8,847 nucleotides of DNA. Origin: Solidesulfovibrio magneticus (lineage in GTDB: Bacteria; Desulfobacterota; Desulfovibrionia; Desulfovibrionales; Desulfovibrionaceae). The position numbers and the translations under genes are program-made. Of this stretch, positions 1-6,719 are shown piece by piece. How positions within the stretch are numbered: the stretch's first letter is position 1; every line of letters begins with the position of its first letter. Where the stretch lies: the NCBI GenBank assembly GCA_002482565.1, contig DLGG01000148.1:13958-22804 (forward strand), read 5' to 3'. The notes under the pieces are model-generated. The model ran no database searches. It had not been told where the DNA came from and saw nothing but the letters and a program-made list of their open reading frames with translations.

Positions 1-1644
1 CTCGATGGCGGCGTTAAGCGCCAGCAAGTTGGTCTGGTCGGCGATGTCCTCGATGGTCTGGGCGATGGAGCCGATGCCGTCGGCCTTGCGGCTTAAGTCC
101 GACACCGAATCGTAGACGTCCTGAAAGCCCGTGCTGATGCCGTGGACATCGGCCTTGACCCGCTCCATCTGGCGGCCGCCCTCGGAAGCCGCCGCCTTGG
201 ACTGTTCGGCCAGCCGGGCCGTGACTTCGGCGTTTCGGGCGATCTCCAGCACCGAGGCGGTCATTTCCTCCACGGCCGTGGCCGTTTCGTTGATGCGCCC
301 GGACTGGTGCTCGGCCCCGGCGGTCGATTCGCCGATCTGGGCCGAAAGCTCGGCCGAGGCGGCGGAAACGATGCCGACCACGCCCTTGAGGCTTTCGGCG
401 GCGTGGAGCATCCCTTCCACCCGGGCGGCCTCGGCCCTGGCCGTGGCTTCCTCGGCCCGCGTGGCGGCCTCCTCGGCTTGCCCGGCCTTTTGTTGCGCCT
501 CGGCGCTTTTGGCCTCGATCTCGGCCATGTTGGCCTCCAGGGTGGCCGAGGTCTGGTTGAGGGCCTCGTAGACCTGGCCCACTTCGTCGCGCCGGTTATG
601 CGTCAGCCGGGTCTTGTAGTCGCCCTGGGCGATCTGCTTGAGGTGGCCGATGATGCGTCCCAAGGCCCGGAAAATGGCCGCGTGCAGGAAGTAGTGCAAC
701 ATGCCGCAAATGGCGGCCAGGATGAGAACGAAGCCGCCGGCCGCTTTCCACATGAGGCTTTTCATGGGGCCGACGAGTTCCTCGTAGTCCACGAAGGTCA
801 AAAACTTCCAGCCCAGGCCGGAGACCGTGGACGTCTGCACCAGGTAGCGCTTGCCGCCCATGTCGAGGAGCTGGTGGCCGTCGGGCGCGGCAAAGGCTTT
901 CTCCATGGCCGGCACGCCGATCTCCGCGAGCTTTTTGAAATTGCGCTTGTCGTCGCTGGGGTCGGAGATGACCACGCCGTCGCCCTGGACAAAGACCACG
1001 TAGCCGGTCTTGGCGATGCGGATGTCCTTGACGATCTTGGTCAGCACCCCAAGGGAGATGTCGACGCCCACGGCCCCGACCAGCTTGCCCGCCTCCGAAA
1101 CCACCTTGGTGACGCTGACCACGGCCTCGCCGGTGGTGGACATGTAGGCCTTGGAAATAATGGTCCGATCCGGCGTCTGCATGGCCTCCTGATACCAGGG
1201 GCGCTTTCGCGGATCGTAGCCGGCCGGCATCTCGCCGGCCACGCTGGAGACGAAGCCGCCGTCGGCGGAACCGAAAAACACTTCCACATAGGCCGGATGG
1301 GTGGTCTGAACCCGGGCGAAAAGGGCCGTGATGTCCTGGCCCAGGCGGTCGTCGGGCCGGGGCACGGATTTGGTTTTGGCCGTGGTGGCGGCGTAGGAGG
1401 TCAGCGTGGCGTCGGCTCGGGGCAGCAAGGGATCGCCGGCCAGGAAGGTGACGTTTTGCTTGGACTGCTCCATGAAGATGGTCATGGCGTTTTCCAGCTG
1501 GCCGATCTCCTTGCGGATGGAGGCGACGTGCAGGGCCACGGTGTCGTCATAGATGGTATTGAAAATGATTCCCAATACAATGGTCGTGGGAATGGAAATG
1601 ACCAGAACAAGTTGCAACATGATCTTGAATTTTATGGATCGCAT
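1..1644 (-). CDS. Methyl-accepting chemotaxis protein, dCache sensor (3' end cut by window edge)
   Basis: Inner-membrane chemoreceptor that would signal through CheW/CheA. The first 548 residues are visible. A hydrophobic segment at about 8-29 is followed by a periplasmic double-Cache-like domain (about 32-298), a second membrane segment (about 299-321), HAMP (about 322-375), an Ala/Glu-rich coiled coil (about 370-410) and the start of the signalling domain. The visible part ends inside the highly conserved hairpin tip (IADQTNLLALNAAIE), so roughly 100 or more residues lie beyond the left edge. In the sensor, Y143, R148, W150, Y151 and D195 fit the spacing of the known dCache amino-acid-binding motif, with Y167 as a further candidate, so an amino acid ligand is plausible (inference). 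The start at 1644 was chosen because AAGGA lies 7 nt upstream; an in-frame ATG at 1662 has no good ribosome binding site. The gene is divergent from the gene at 2301. The family is certain; the ligand is not. Confidence 0.95.
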   Translation of the reverse strand, partial: MRSIKFKIMLQLVLVISIPTTIVLGIIFNTIYDDTVALHVASIRKEIGQLENAMTIFMEQSKQNVTFLAGDPLLPRADATLTSYAATTAKTKSVPRPDDRLGQDITALFARVQTTHPAYVEVFFGSADGGFVSSVAGEMPAGYDPRKRPWYQEAMQTPDRTIISKAYMSTTGEAVVSVTKVVSEAGKLVGAVGVDISLGVLTKIVKDIRIAKTGYVVFVQGDGVVISDPSDDKRNFKKLAEIGVPAMEKAFAAPDGHQLLDMGGKRYLVQTSTVSGLGWKFLTFVDYEELVGPMKSLMWKAAGGFVLILAAICGMLHYFLHAAIFRALGRIIGHLKQIAQGDYKTRLTHNRRDEVGQVYEALNQTSATLEANMAEIEAKSAEAQQKAGQAEEAATRAEEATARAEAARVEGMLHAAESLKGVVGIVSAASAELSAQIGESTAGAEHQSGRINETATAVEEMTASVLEIARNAEVTARLAEQSKAAASEGGRQMERVKADVHGISTGFQDVYDSVSDLSRKADGIGSIAQTIEDIADQTNLLALNAAIE

Positions 1645-1651
1645 AGTCCCA

Positions 1652-1656
1652 TCCTT
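1652..1656 (-). promoter_or_regulatory. Ribosome binding site of the chemoreceptor gene
   Basis: On the minus strand AAGGA lies 7 nt before the ATG at 1644. This decides the start over the in-frame ATG 18 nt further upstream (1662). Confidence 0.6.
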
Positions 1657-1985
1657 TGTCATGACCCAGATTCCCGCTGGCCGCCTTGACGCCATCTTCG
1701 ACATTCAACTACTGCATTGTCGATATCGCACTCGCTCGTCGGAGACCCAGACTCTAGAAAGGGCTTATACCAACATACTCCATGTGACGATTCCATCGCA
1801 AGGCTGAATTAAGGCCGCGCAACATTCCTGCTCCAGCCTCAGGTGAAATGCCGCCACGTCACCGCCCGCCATGCCTGCCTGTGAGGACGCAACACGATTT
1901 GTCGCACAACCGTAACCGCTGCGACCACAACAGCCGTGCTCCAGGGCGTCGGCCCGGGACTTCCATCGCAGACGTTGACTTTTTT

Positions 1986-2012
1986 GTCGAGAAATGCTTT
2001 TTTGGCCTCGAC
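1986..2012. repeat. 6-bp inverted repeat flanking a T-tract
   Basis: GTCGAG (1986-1991) and CTCGAC (2007-2012) are perfect complements separated by 15 bp that contain a run of six T. It could be a weak hairpin or a protein-binding dyad. At this length it could also arise by chance. Confidence 0.3.
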
Positions 2013-2018
2013 GAGGGG

Positions 2019-2037
2019 CGAAAAAGCCATTTTTTCG
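2019..2037. repeat. Small perfect hairpin (7-bp stem, 5-nt loop)
   Basis: CGAAAAA (2019-2025) pairs with TTTTTCG (2031-2037) around the loop GCCAT. It has the same geometry (7-bp arms, 5-nt loop, A/T-rich) as the hairpin at 2156-2174. The A/T-rich arms make it weak as RNA, so it may matter more as DNA shape or as a binding site. Confidence 0.4.
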
Positions 2038-2049
2038 GTTGCGGGAGCG

Positions 2050-2165
2050 GCAAACGAGGCTTTTTACCCTCCAAATCCTTCCTTTGCCTGTTGCGCACCT
2101 CAGATTCGGACGGTTCCCGACGCGGCTTTCGTTGGCGCGTCGGCCGTCGCAAACGCGGTTTTTTC
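2050..2165 (+). repeat. Degenerate direct repeat pair, GCAAACGnGGnTTTTT
   Basis: Copies start at 2050 and 2149, 99 bp apart, and match at about 15 of 17 positions. Related pieces (GGCTTTTT in either orientation) occur at 2021-2028 on the minus strand and 2058-2065 on the plus strand. In both forward reading frames through the repeats the peptides are short and basic, and are probably not translated. Confidence 0.4.
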
Positions 2166-2174
2166 ACAAAACCG
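2156..2174. repeat. Small perfect hairpin (7-bp stem, 5-nt loop)
   Basis: CGGTTTT (2156-2162) pairs with AAAACCG (2168-2174) around the loop TTCAC. It overlaps the second copy of the degenerate direct repeat. Read leftward it is followed by mixed sequence and read rightward by GAATTC, so it is not a standard terminator. Confidence 0.4.
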
Positions 2175-2237
2175 GAATTCACTCGTCAGGCTCGTTTCTG
2201 CCCGGGCATGGTTGTGTCGTGCCGGGCCGGACGGCCT

Positions 2238-2277
2238 CCGTCGCCCGCCCTAAGACGTTTGGGCCGGCGGGCGACGG
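2238..2277 (+). promoter_or_regulatory. 12-bp perfect stem-loop in the leader of the tandem-Cache gene
   Basis: CCGTCGCCCGCC (2238-2249) is perfectly complementary to GGCGGGCGACGG (2266-2277), with a 16-nt loop. The stem ends 12 nt before the ribosome binding site at 2290. No U-run follows, so it does not look like an intrinsic terminator. It could be an RNA element controlling translation or stability, or a DNA dyad for a regulator. The complementarity is visible; the function is inferred. Confidence 0.5.
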
Positions 2278-2289
2278 CCACCGCGCCCA

Positions 2290-2295
2290 GGGAGG
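2290..2295 (+). promoter_or_regulatory. Ribosome binding site of the tandem-Cache gene
   Basis: GGGAGG lies 5 nt before the ATG at 2301. It is the strongest Shine-Dalgarno match in the region. It sets the start at 2301 rather than at any of the upstream in-frame codons, back to 1848, which lie in structured AT-rich spacer. Confidence 0.75.
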
Positions 2296-2300
2296 TTGTC

Positions 2301-4352
2301 ATGAACAGGGAACTTGTTACGCGCCACGAACAGACCCTGCTTCGGGCCATGGCCTCGGTCGGCGACTGCCAAAACGTGCTGGGCCGCCTCGACCGCCAGT
2401 GGACCCGGGCCACCTTGACCGGCAAGATCAATTGCAGCCGCATCGCCCAGACGCTTATCGACTTCATCATCACCACCCAGGACAATTTTGCCGCCCTGCA
2501 AAAAAACCTGGTGGACACCCTGGTGTTGGAAAACACCCAGAAGGTGGTGCTGGAAATCGCGGCCGTGGCCCAGGTGGCCATCGACATCCTCAAGCGCAAC
2601 CTGTTTGAGCGCACCGCCGACGTCGGGTTTCTGGCCACCGACGACGACATCGTGCGCTTCCTTCTGGCCGGCGACTTCTCCCGCGACGCGGTGGAGCCCA
2701 TCGAGGAGCGCCTGCTCGAATACCGCAACAAGTACACTGTGTATTGGGAGATCGTGGTCATGGACGCAGACGGCGTCGTGCGCGCCCACCTCGACCGGGA
2801 CAACCCCCTTTCCCGCAGCGCCGACCCCTTGCTGGCCCAGGCCATGGGCTGCCGCGAGTACGTGGAGACCTACCGCGAAACCGACCTGGCCCCGGGGCGC
2901 GGCGACGTGCTGGCCTATTCCCAGGCCATCCGCCATCCCGACTCCGGCGCGCCCATCGGCGTGCTGGCCCTGCTGTTCGACTTCGCCGGCGAGATGGCCG
3001 GCATCTTCGAGAGCTTGAAGCGCTCCTCCGACGACATGATCATCGGGATACTGGACGGCGACGGCCGGACCATCGCCACCAGCGACCCGGTCCGCGCCCC
3101 GGCCGGGCGCGCCTATTCCCTGAACCTGCGCGACGACTTCCACATGACCCAGCTGGCCGGCGAGGCCTATCTGGCCAAGACCCTGCCCACCAAGGGCTAC
3201 CAGGGGTTTTTCGGCCTGCCCTGGTACGGACACGTGCAAAAGCGGGTGGCCACGGCCTTTCGCAACGGAGCCAATGGGCATCGGTTCGACGAGGCGGCCA
3301 TCCGCCAAAACGCCATTTTCTCCGGCCGGTTGGTGCAGGTGGAGGAAGCCTCGGAAAACGTGCTGTCCGACCTGGAACTGGTGGTGCAAAACGGCGAGAT
3401 CATGGCCGCGAAAAAATCCGTCCAGGCCGATCCGTCCGAGCGCGTGGAGGCCCAAGCCCTGCCCCATGTCTTAAACGAGGTCAAAAAGATCGGCGACCAG
3501 GTGCAGCATGTTTTCCAGGAATCCACCGGCGGCCTGTTAAAGCTCGTCACGGCCTCGCGCCTGCACGACGTGCAGTTCCTGGCCGCCCTGGCCATCGACA
3601 TCATGGACCGCAACCTCTACGAGCGGGCCAACGACTGCCGTTGGTGGGCGCTCACCTCGGACTTCCGCCGCTTCCTCGACAAACCCCGCCTGGCCGAAGC
3701 CGACCGGGCCCGGATGCGCGATATCCTGGCCTACATCAACAGCCTCTACACCGTATACACCAACCTCTTCGTCTACGACCGCGAAGGCCGGATACTGGCC
3801 TGCTCCAACCCCGACGAACACCGCCAGGAAGGGCGCATCGTCTCAGCCCGCTACGTGTCCGAAACGCTCGCCATCGCCGATTCCCAGCTCTACCGGGTCT
3901 CGGATTTCGAGACAACCGACCTCTACGAGGCCGGCGGCCAGCCCCGCCCCACCTACATCTACAGCGCGCCCATCACCTCGCTGACCAACCCCGGCTCGAC
4001 CCTCGGCGGCATCGGCATCGTCTTTGACAGCGAGCCGCAGTTCCTGTCGATGCTAAACGACTGCCTGCCCCGGGACGGCTCGGGCGACATTTTGGACGGG
4101 TCGGAAGGGATGTTCGTGGAGCCGGGCGGGCGCATCGTGGCCTCGACCAACCCGGAGCACGCCCCGGGCGAGATGGTCGATCTGGCCGGGGTGTTCTGCG
4201 ACCTGGCCTGCGGCCAACTGGCCTCCCATCTGACGGCCGAGGGCGACCGGCTCTACGCCGTGGGCTGCGCCCATGCCTGCGGCTACCGCGAGTACAAACG
4301 CGGCGACGGCTACGTCAACGATCTCTTGGCCGTCATCAAGGTACGGATTTAG
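2301..4352 (+). CDS. Soluble tandem Cache-like sensory protein, 683 aa
   Basis: No hydrophobic segment is long enough to cross a membrane, so the protein is probably cytosolic. It consists of two diverged copies of one unit. Each starts with a helical stretch, then DIL(K)RNLFERTADVGF at 95-110 and DIMDRNLYERANDCRWW at 433-449. A Cache-like PAS fold follows, with KYTVYWEIVVMDADG at 144-158 matching LYTVYTNLFVYDREG at 482-496, and GVLALLFDF at 220-228 matching GGIGIVFDS at 569-577. Each ends with a second half-fold (ILDGDGRTIATSDP; FVEPGGRIVASTNP) and a glycine/tyrosine closing strand. The linker at about 345-420 looks helical. There is no kinase, GGDEF, MCP or HAMP domain. As I recall, related proteins can carry a C-terminal CheW domain, but this one stops at VIKVRI. 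Ten cysteines are present, including CDLAC (633-637) and CAHAC (656-660). It diverges from a chemoreceptor gene, suggesting a role in sensing or chemotaxis (inference). The exact function is unknown. Confidence 0.85.
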   Translation: MNRELVTRHEQTLLRAMASVGDCQNVLGRLDRQWTRATLTGKINCSRIAQTLIDFIITTQDNFAALQKNLVDTLVLENTQKVVLEIAAVAQVAIDILKRNLFERTADVGFLATDDDIVRFLLAGDFSRDAVEPIEERLLEYRNKYTVYWEIVVMDADGVVRAHLDRDNPLSRSADPLLAQAMGCREYVETYRETDLAPGRGDVLAYSQAIRHPDSGAPIGVLALLFDFAGEMAGIFESLKRSSDDMIIGILDGDGRTIATSDPVRAPAGRAYSLNLRDDFHMTQLAGEAYLAKTLPTKGYQGFFGLPWYGHVQKRVATAFRNGANGHRFDEAAIRQNAIFSGRLVQVEEASENVLSDLELVVQNGEIMAAKKSVQADPSERVEAQALPHVLNEVKKIGDQVQHVFQESTGGLLKLVTASRLHDVQFLAALAIDIMDRNLYERANDCRWWALTSDFRRFLDKPRLAEADRARMRDILAYINSLYTVYTNLFVYDREGRILACSNPDEHRQEGRIVSARYVSETLAIADSQLYRVSDFETTDLYEAGGQPRPTYIYSAPITSLTNPGSTLGGIGIVFDSEPQFLSMLNDCLPRDGSGDILDGSEGMFVEPGGRIVASTNPEHAPGEMVDLAGVFCDLACGQLASHLTAEGDRLYAVGCAHACGYREYKRGDGYVNDLLAVIKVRI

Positions 4353-4369
4353 GGGCGCGGGGACGCGTC

Positions 4370-4398
4370 GCCGGGCCGGTTTTCGCAGCCGGCCCGGC
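4370..4398. terminator. Hairpin between convergent genes
   Basis: GCCGGGCCGG (4370-4379) pairs perfectly with CCGGCCCGGC (4389-4398) around a 9-nt loop. It fills most of the 54-bp gap between the stop of the rightward tandem-Cache gene and the stop of the leftward antiporter gene. No T-run follows on either strand, so it is at most an atypical or bidirectional terminator, or a 3'-end stabiliser. Confidence 0.45.
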
Positions 4399-4406
4399 CC
4401 ACGATC

Positions 4407-6233
4407 TCAACCGGCCGCCCGGTCCCCAGCCTCGGCCGCCGGCCGGGCCGGCCCCAGGGACAGGATCTTCCAGGCGGCCTTGGGGACCGGGTCGGGCGTG
4501 GTCCCCAAGACGTGCAGCACACCGGCGGGGTCCACGGCAAACAGGGAGAGCCGTTGGCTCCCTTGCTGCTCCAGGTAGGCTTCGTAGGAAAATTCCGGGG
4601 TCAAGGTCGTGGTCTTGATGGTCTCGCCGCCGGCGATCCTGGCCTCCAGCTCGTCGTAGGACACCTCCTCCCCGAACAACCAGCGCCCGGCGAACCGGAA
4701 GGTGGACTTGGCCGCCGGCCGGCCGCTTTGGGGGTGGTGGACGCGCACGCTGTAGACCCGGCCGGGGTCGAATTCATGGCGAAAATAGTGGGCGGCCAGG
4801 GCGTTGCGCTCGGGCTCGGGCGTGATGGCCATGAGCCCGCCGATGCCCGCCAGGTTGAGGTGGCCGTCGGCGTGGTCCGAGGCCGGGTTGCCCCAATAGG
4901 TGGGCAGCCCGAGCATGGCCGCCGCCCGAACCTGGTTTCTGTCCTGGCCGGCCAGCAGCACGGGCAAGCCGTTTTTCATGAGCTCCGCGGCCACGGCCGT
5001 GGCCACGGGATTGGCCCCAACGACGAGAAAGCCCTTGGGTTCCGGCGCGGCCACGCCCAGCCGCCGGGCCAGGGGGGCGGCGGTGAACGATTGCAGCAGG
5101 ATCGTGCCCACGATGACCACGAAAGCCAGGGGAGCCAGGGACGCGGCCGAGGGGTGGCCCGTGCCGGCGAGCTTGAGGGCAAAAAGCGCGCTCACGGCCG
5201 CGGCCACGATGCCTCGCGGCCCGATCCAGGCCAGGAGATGGCGCTCGCCGGAGGTCAGGGGCGAGCCCAGGGCGCTTAACTGCACCCCGATGGGCCGGGC
5301 CAGGAACTGGATGGCCGCCGGCACGGCCAGGGCGGCCCAGCCCAGGGTCTGGAAGGCGGCAAGGTCCATGCGCGCGGCCAGCAGGATGAACAGCGTGGAG
5401 AGCAGCACCAGGCTCAGGCTTTCCTTGAAGGCCAGGATGTCCTCAAGCTCCACCAGCTCCATGTTGGCCAGCCGCACCCCCATCACCGTGACGGCCAGCA
5501 GCCCGGACTCCGGGGACAGCCGGTCCGACAGCCCGAACACGCCGCACACCATGGCCAGGGCGGCCACGTTGTGCAGGTACTTGGGAATCCAAAACCGCCG
5601 CAGGGCCACGCCGAAGAGTTGTCCGGCCGCCAGCCCCAGGGCCAGCCCCACGGCCAGGATGCCGGCAAAGGCGGCGGCCCCGGCCCCCAGTCCCTCCCCC
5701 ATGCCCTCGGCCACGATGAACTGGTAGGTCAGCACGGCCAGGGTGGCCCCGATGGGGTCGACGAGGATGCCCTCCCAGACCAGGACGCCGGACACGTTGG
5801 CCGTGGGCCGCACGGTGCGGATCAGCGGCGCGACCACGGTCGGGCCGGTGACCGTCATGATGGCTCCGAAAAGCGCGGCCAGCTCCCAGGAAAACCCCAC
5901 CGCCAGGCGCGTGGCCACGGCCGTGACCACCCAGCTGACCAGCACGCCAATGGTGATGAGATTGCGGATGACCGGCCCCAGTCCGGCGATGTCGGCGAAA
6001 CGCAGGGTGACGCTGCCTTCGAACAGGATGACGGCCACGGCCAGGGAGATGAAGGGAAAAAGCAGATCGCCAAGCAGGGCTTCGGGCCGCAGCCAGCCCG
6101 TGGCCGGTCCGGCCACGACGCCGCAGGCCAGAAGGAACAGGATGGCCGGCAGCCGCACGCGCCAGGCCAGGTACTGGCAGGCGAATCCGAGCCCGAGGAC
6201 CGCCGCCGCCATGAGCATGAGGTTCTCGTGCAT
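4407..6233 (-). CDS. CPA1-type cation:proton antiporter with TrkA-N/RCK-like domain, 608 aa
   Basis: Inner-membrane antiporter exchanging Na+ or K+ for protons, for pH and salt homeostasis. Residues 1-390 are strongly hydrophobic with about 12-13 membrane segments. TVTGPTVVAP (127-136), WEGILVDPIGA (153-163, with E154 and D159 in the ion-binding region) and IGPRGIVAAAVSALFA (337-352) are typical of the NhaP-like CPA1 family. After about 395 comes a cytosolic Rossmann-like domain (GFLVVGANPVATAVAAEL, 401-418) and an RCK-C-like tail (about 535-595), presumably gating transport in response to a nucleotide or ion. The nucleotide loop reads GANPVA, not GxGxxG. The start at 6233 was chosen because GGGAGG lies 7 nt upstream and the N-terminus MHENLMLM leads straight into the first membrane helix. 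An earlier in-frame ATG at 6272 would overlap the upstream gene. It is the last gene of the leftward unit. The transported ion cannot be told from the sequence. Confidence 0.92.
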   Translation of the reverse strand: MHENLMLMAAAVLGLGFACQYLAWRVRLPAILFLLACGVVAGPATGWLRPEALLGDLLFPFISLAVAVILFEGSVTLRFADIAGLGPVIRNLITIGVLVSWVVTAVATRLAVGFSWELAALFGAIMTVTGPTVVAPLIRTVRPTANVSGVLVWEGILVDPIGATLAVLTYQFIVAEGMGEGLGAGAAAFAGILAVGLALGLAAGQLFGVALRRFWIPKYLHNVAALAMVCGVFGLSDRLSPESGLLAVTVMGVRLANMELVELEDILAFKESLSLVLLSTLFILLAARMDLAAFQTLGWAALAVPAAIQFLARPIGVQLSALGSPLTSGERHLLAWIGPRGIVAAAVSALFALKLAGTGHPSAASLAPLAFVVIVGTILLQSFTAAPLARRLGVAAPEPKGFLVVGANPVATAVAAELMKNGLPVLLAGQDRNQVRAAAMLGLPTYWGNPASDHADGHLNLAGIGGLMAITPEPERNALAAHYFRHEFDPGRVYSVRVHHPQSGRPAAKSTFRFAGRWLFGEEVSYDELEARIAGGETIKTTTLTPEFSYEAYLEQQGSQRLSLFAVDPAGVLHVLGTTPDPVPKAAWKILSLGPARPAAEAGDRAAG

Positions 6234-6240
6234 CTCCCCG

Positions 6241-6246
6241 CCTCCC
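6241..6246 (-). promoter_or_regulatory. Ribosome binding site of the antiporter gene
   Basis: GGGAGG on the minus strand immediately follows the TAA of the phosphoesterase gene and lies 7 nt before the antiporter ATG. It fixes the start at 6233 and suggests translational coupling. Confidence 0.7.
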
Positions 6247-6717
6247 TTACAAGGAAACGAATTCCACCCCAATCCCGCCGCTTGCGAAATCCACCAGGGC
6301 CAGCGACCCGCCGGGCGTGAGCGCGCCGGGATTAATCAGGCGCGTGTCGCCGTAGGTCGTGTCCTCGGCGGCGTGGGAATGGCCGAAGAAGATGACGTCG
6401 AAGCGGCCGGCCAGGGCCTCGGCAATGCGGGCCGAAAGGCCCGGACGCGGCCCCCAGCCGTGGACCGCGGCCACGCGCACGCCCTCCAGCACCAGCTCGG
6501 CCAGGGCCGGCGGATCGCCGCCCAGGGCAAAGCCGTCGCAGTTGCCGGCCACCGAAATATGGCCGGGGTGTTGGATGAGATAGCTCCACAAGGCTTGGCC
6601 GGTATGGTCGCCGCAGTGGATCACATAATCGGCCGGGGCGAGATGCTCGGCGTAAACGGCCTCGAAAAAGGCGTTTGGCCGCGCGAGGTGGCTGTCGGAG
6701 ATGACGGCGGCGCGCAT
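6247..6717 (-). CDS. YfcE/MJ0936-type metallophosphoesterase, 156 aa
   Basis: Small cytosolic calcineurin-like phosphoesterase with a two-metal centre. Family members hydrolyse phosphodiesters in vitro, and physiological substrates are mostly unknown. Ligand motifs appear in the usual order: D8 and H10 (ISDSH), GD at 36-37 (HCGDHTG), N59 (GNCDG), H86 (VHGWG), GHSH at 112-115 and NPGAL at 129-133. Length fits the family (about 150-185). The usual HGH after the fourth block reads HGW here, so the second histidine is replaced; the main ligand histidine is kept. The start at 6717 was chosen because AAGGA lies 6 nt upstream, inside the last codons of the preceding HD gene, and MRAAVISDSH is a normal family N-terminus. 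The stop of the HD gene is 2 bp upstream of this ATG, and the antiporter gene follows 13 bp after this stop. Confidence 0.9.
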   Translation of the reverse strand: MRAAVISDSHLARPNAFFEAVYAEHLAPADYVIHCGDHTGQALWSYLIQHPGHISVAGNCDGFALGGDPPALAELVLEGVRVAAVHGWGPRPGLSARIAEALAGRFDVIFFGHSHAAEDTTYGDTRLINPGALTPGGSLALVDFASGGIGVEFVSL

Positions 6718-6719
6718 GG

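Larger units (their letters stand above)
1645..2300. other. Divergent intergenic spacer with structured, T-tract-rich DNA
   Basis: This 656-bp spacer lies between two divergent sensor genes, so promoters for both should be here. Base composition drops to about 50% GC over 1971-2070 (counted by hand), well below the flanking genes. T or A tracts of 5-6 bases occur at 1980-1985, 1998-2003, 2021-2025, 2030-2035, 2061-2065 and 2159-2164. The 10-bp sequence TTCCATCGCA occurs at 1791 and again at 1961. A TTGACT at 1975-1980 resembles a -35 box but has no convincing -10 box at 17 bp. On the minus strand a TATAAG at about 1766-1771 could be a -10 for the chemoreceptor, but its -35 is poor. No sigma-54 or FliA-type promoter was found. 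The frame of the downstream gene stays open back to 1848, but nothing supports translation there. Confidence 0.7.

Noticed and set aside
142..1689. 515-codon plus-strand open frame
   Set aside because: Antisense shadow of the chemoreceptor. Gly/His-rich composition is typical of the complement of high-GC coding DNA.
1975..2003. Sigma-70 promoter at TTGACT (1975-1980)
   Set aside because: At 17 bp spacing the -10 position is a T-run with no TATAAT-like sequence. It remains possible but is not supportable as a feature.
2130..2152. Sigma-54 promoter at TTGGCGCG...TCGC
   Set aside because: The spacing between the GG and GC elements is longer than the required 10 bases.
1859..2182. 107-codon minus-strand open frame, very Arg/Lys/Pro-rich
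   Set aside because: No ribosome binding site or recognisable domain. The repeated KKPRL pattern simply reflects the DNA repeat in the spacer.
1848..2300. Upstream in-frame extension of the tandem-Cache gene (151 extra codons)
   Set aside because: The region lacks the codon bias of the gene, encodes low-complexity Phe/Arg/Lys-rich sequence, contains several inverted repeats, and the only strong ribosome binding site is at 2290 before ATG 2301.
2250..3467. 405-codon minus-strand open frame
   Set aside because: Antisense shadow of the tandem-Cache gene, with no family resemblance and biased composition.
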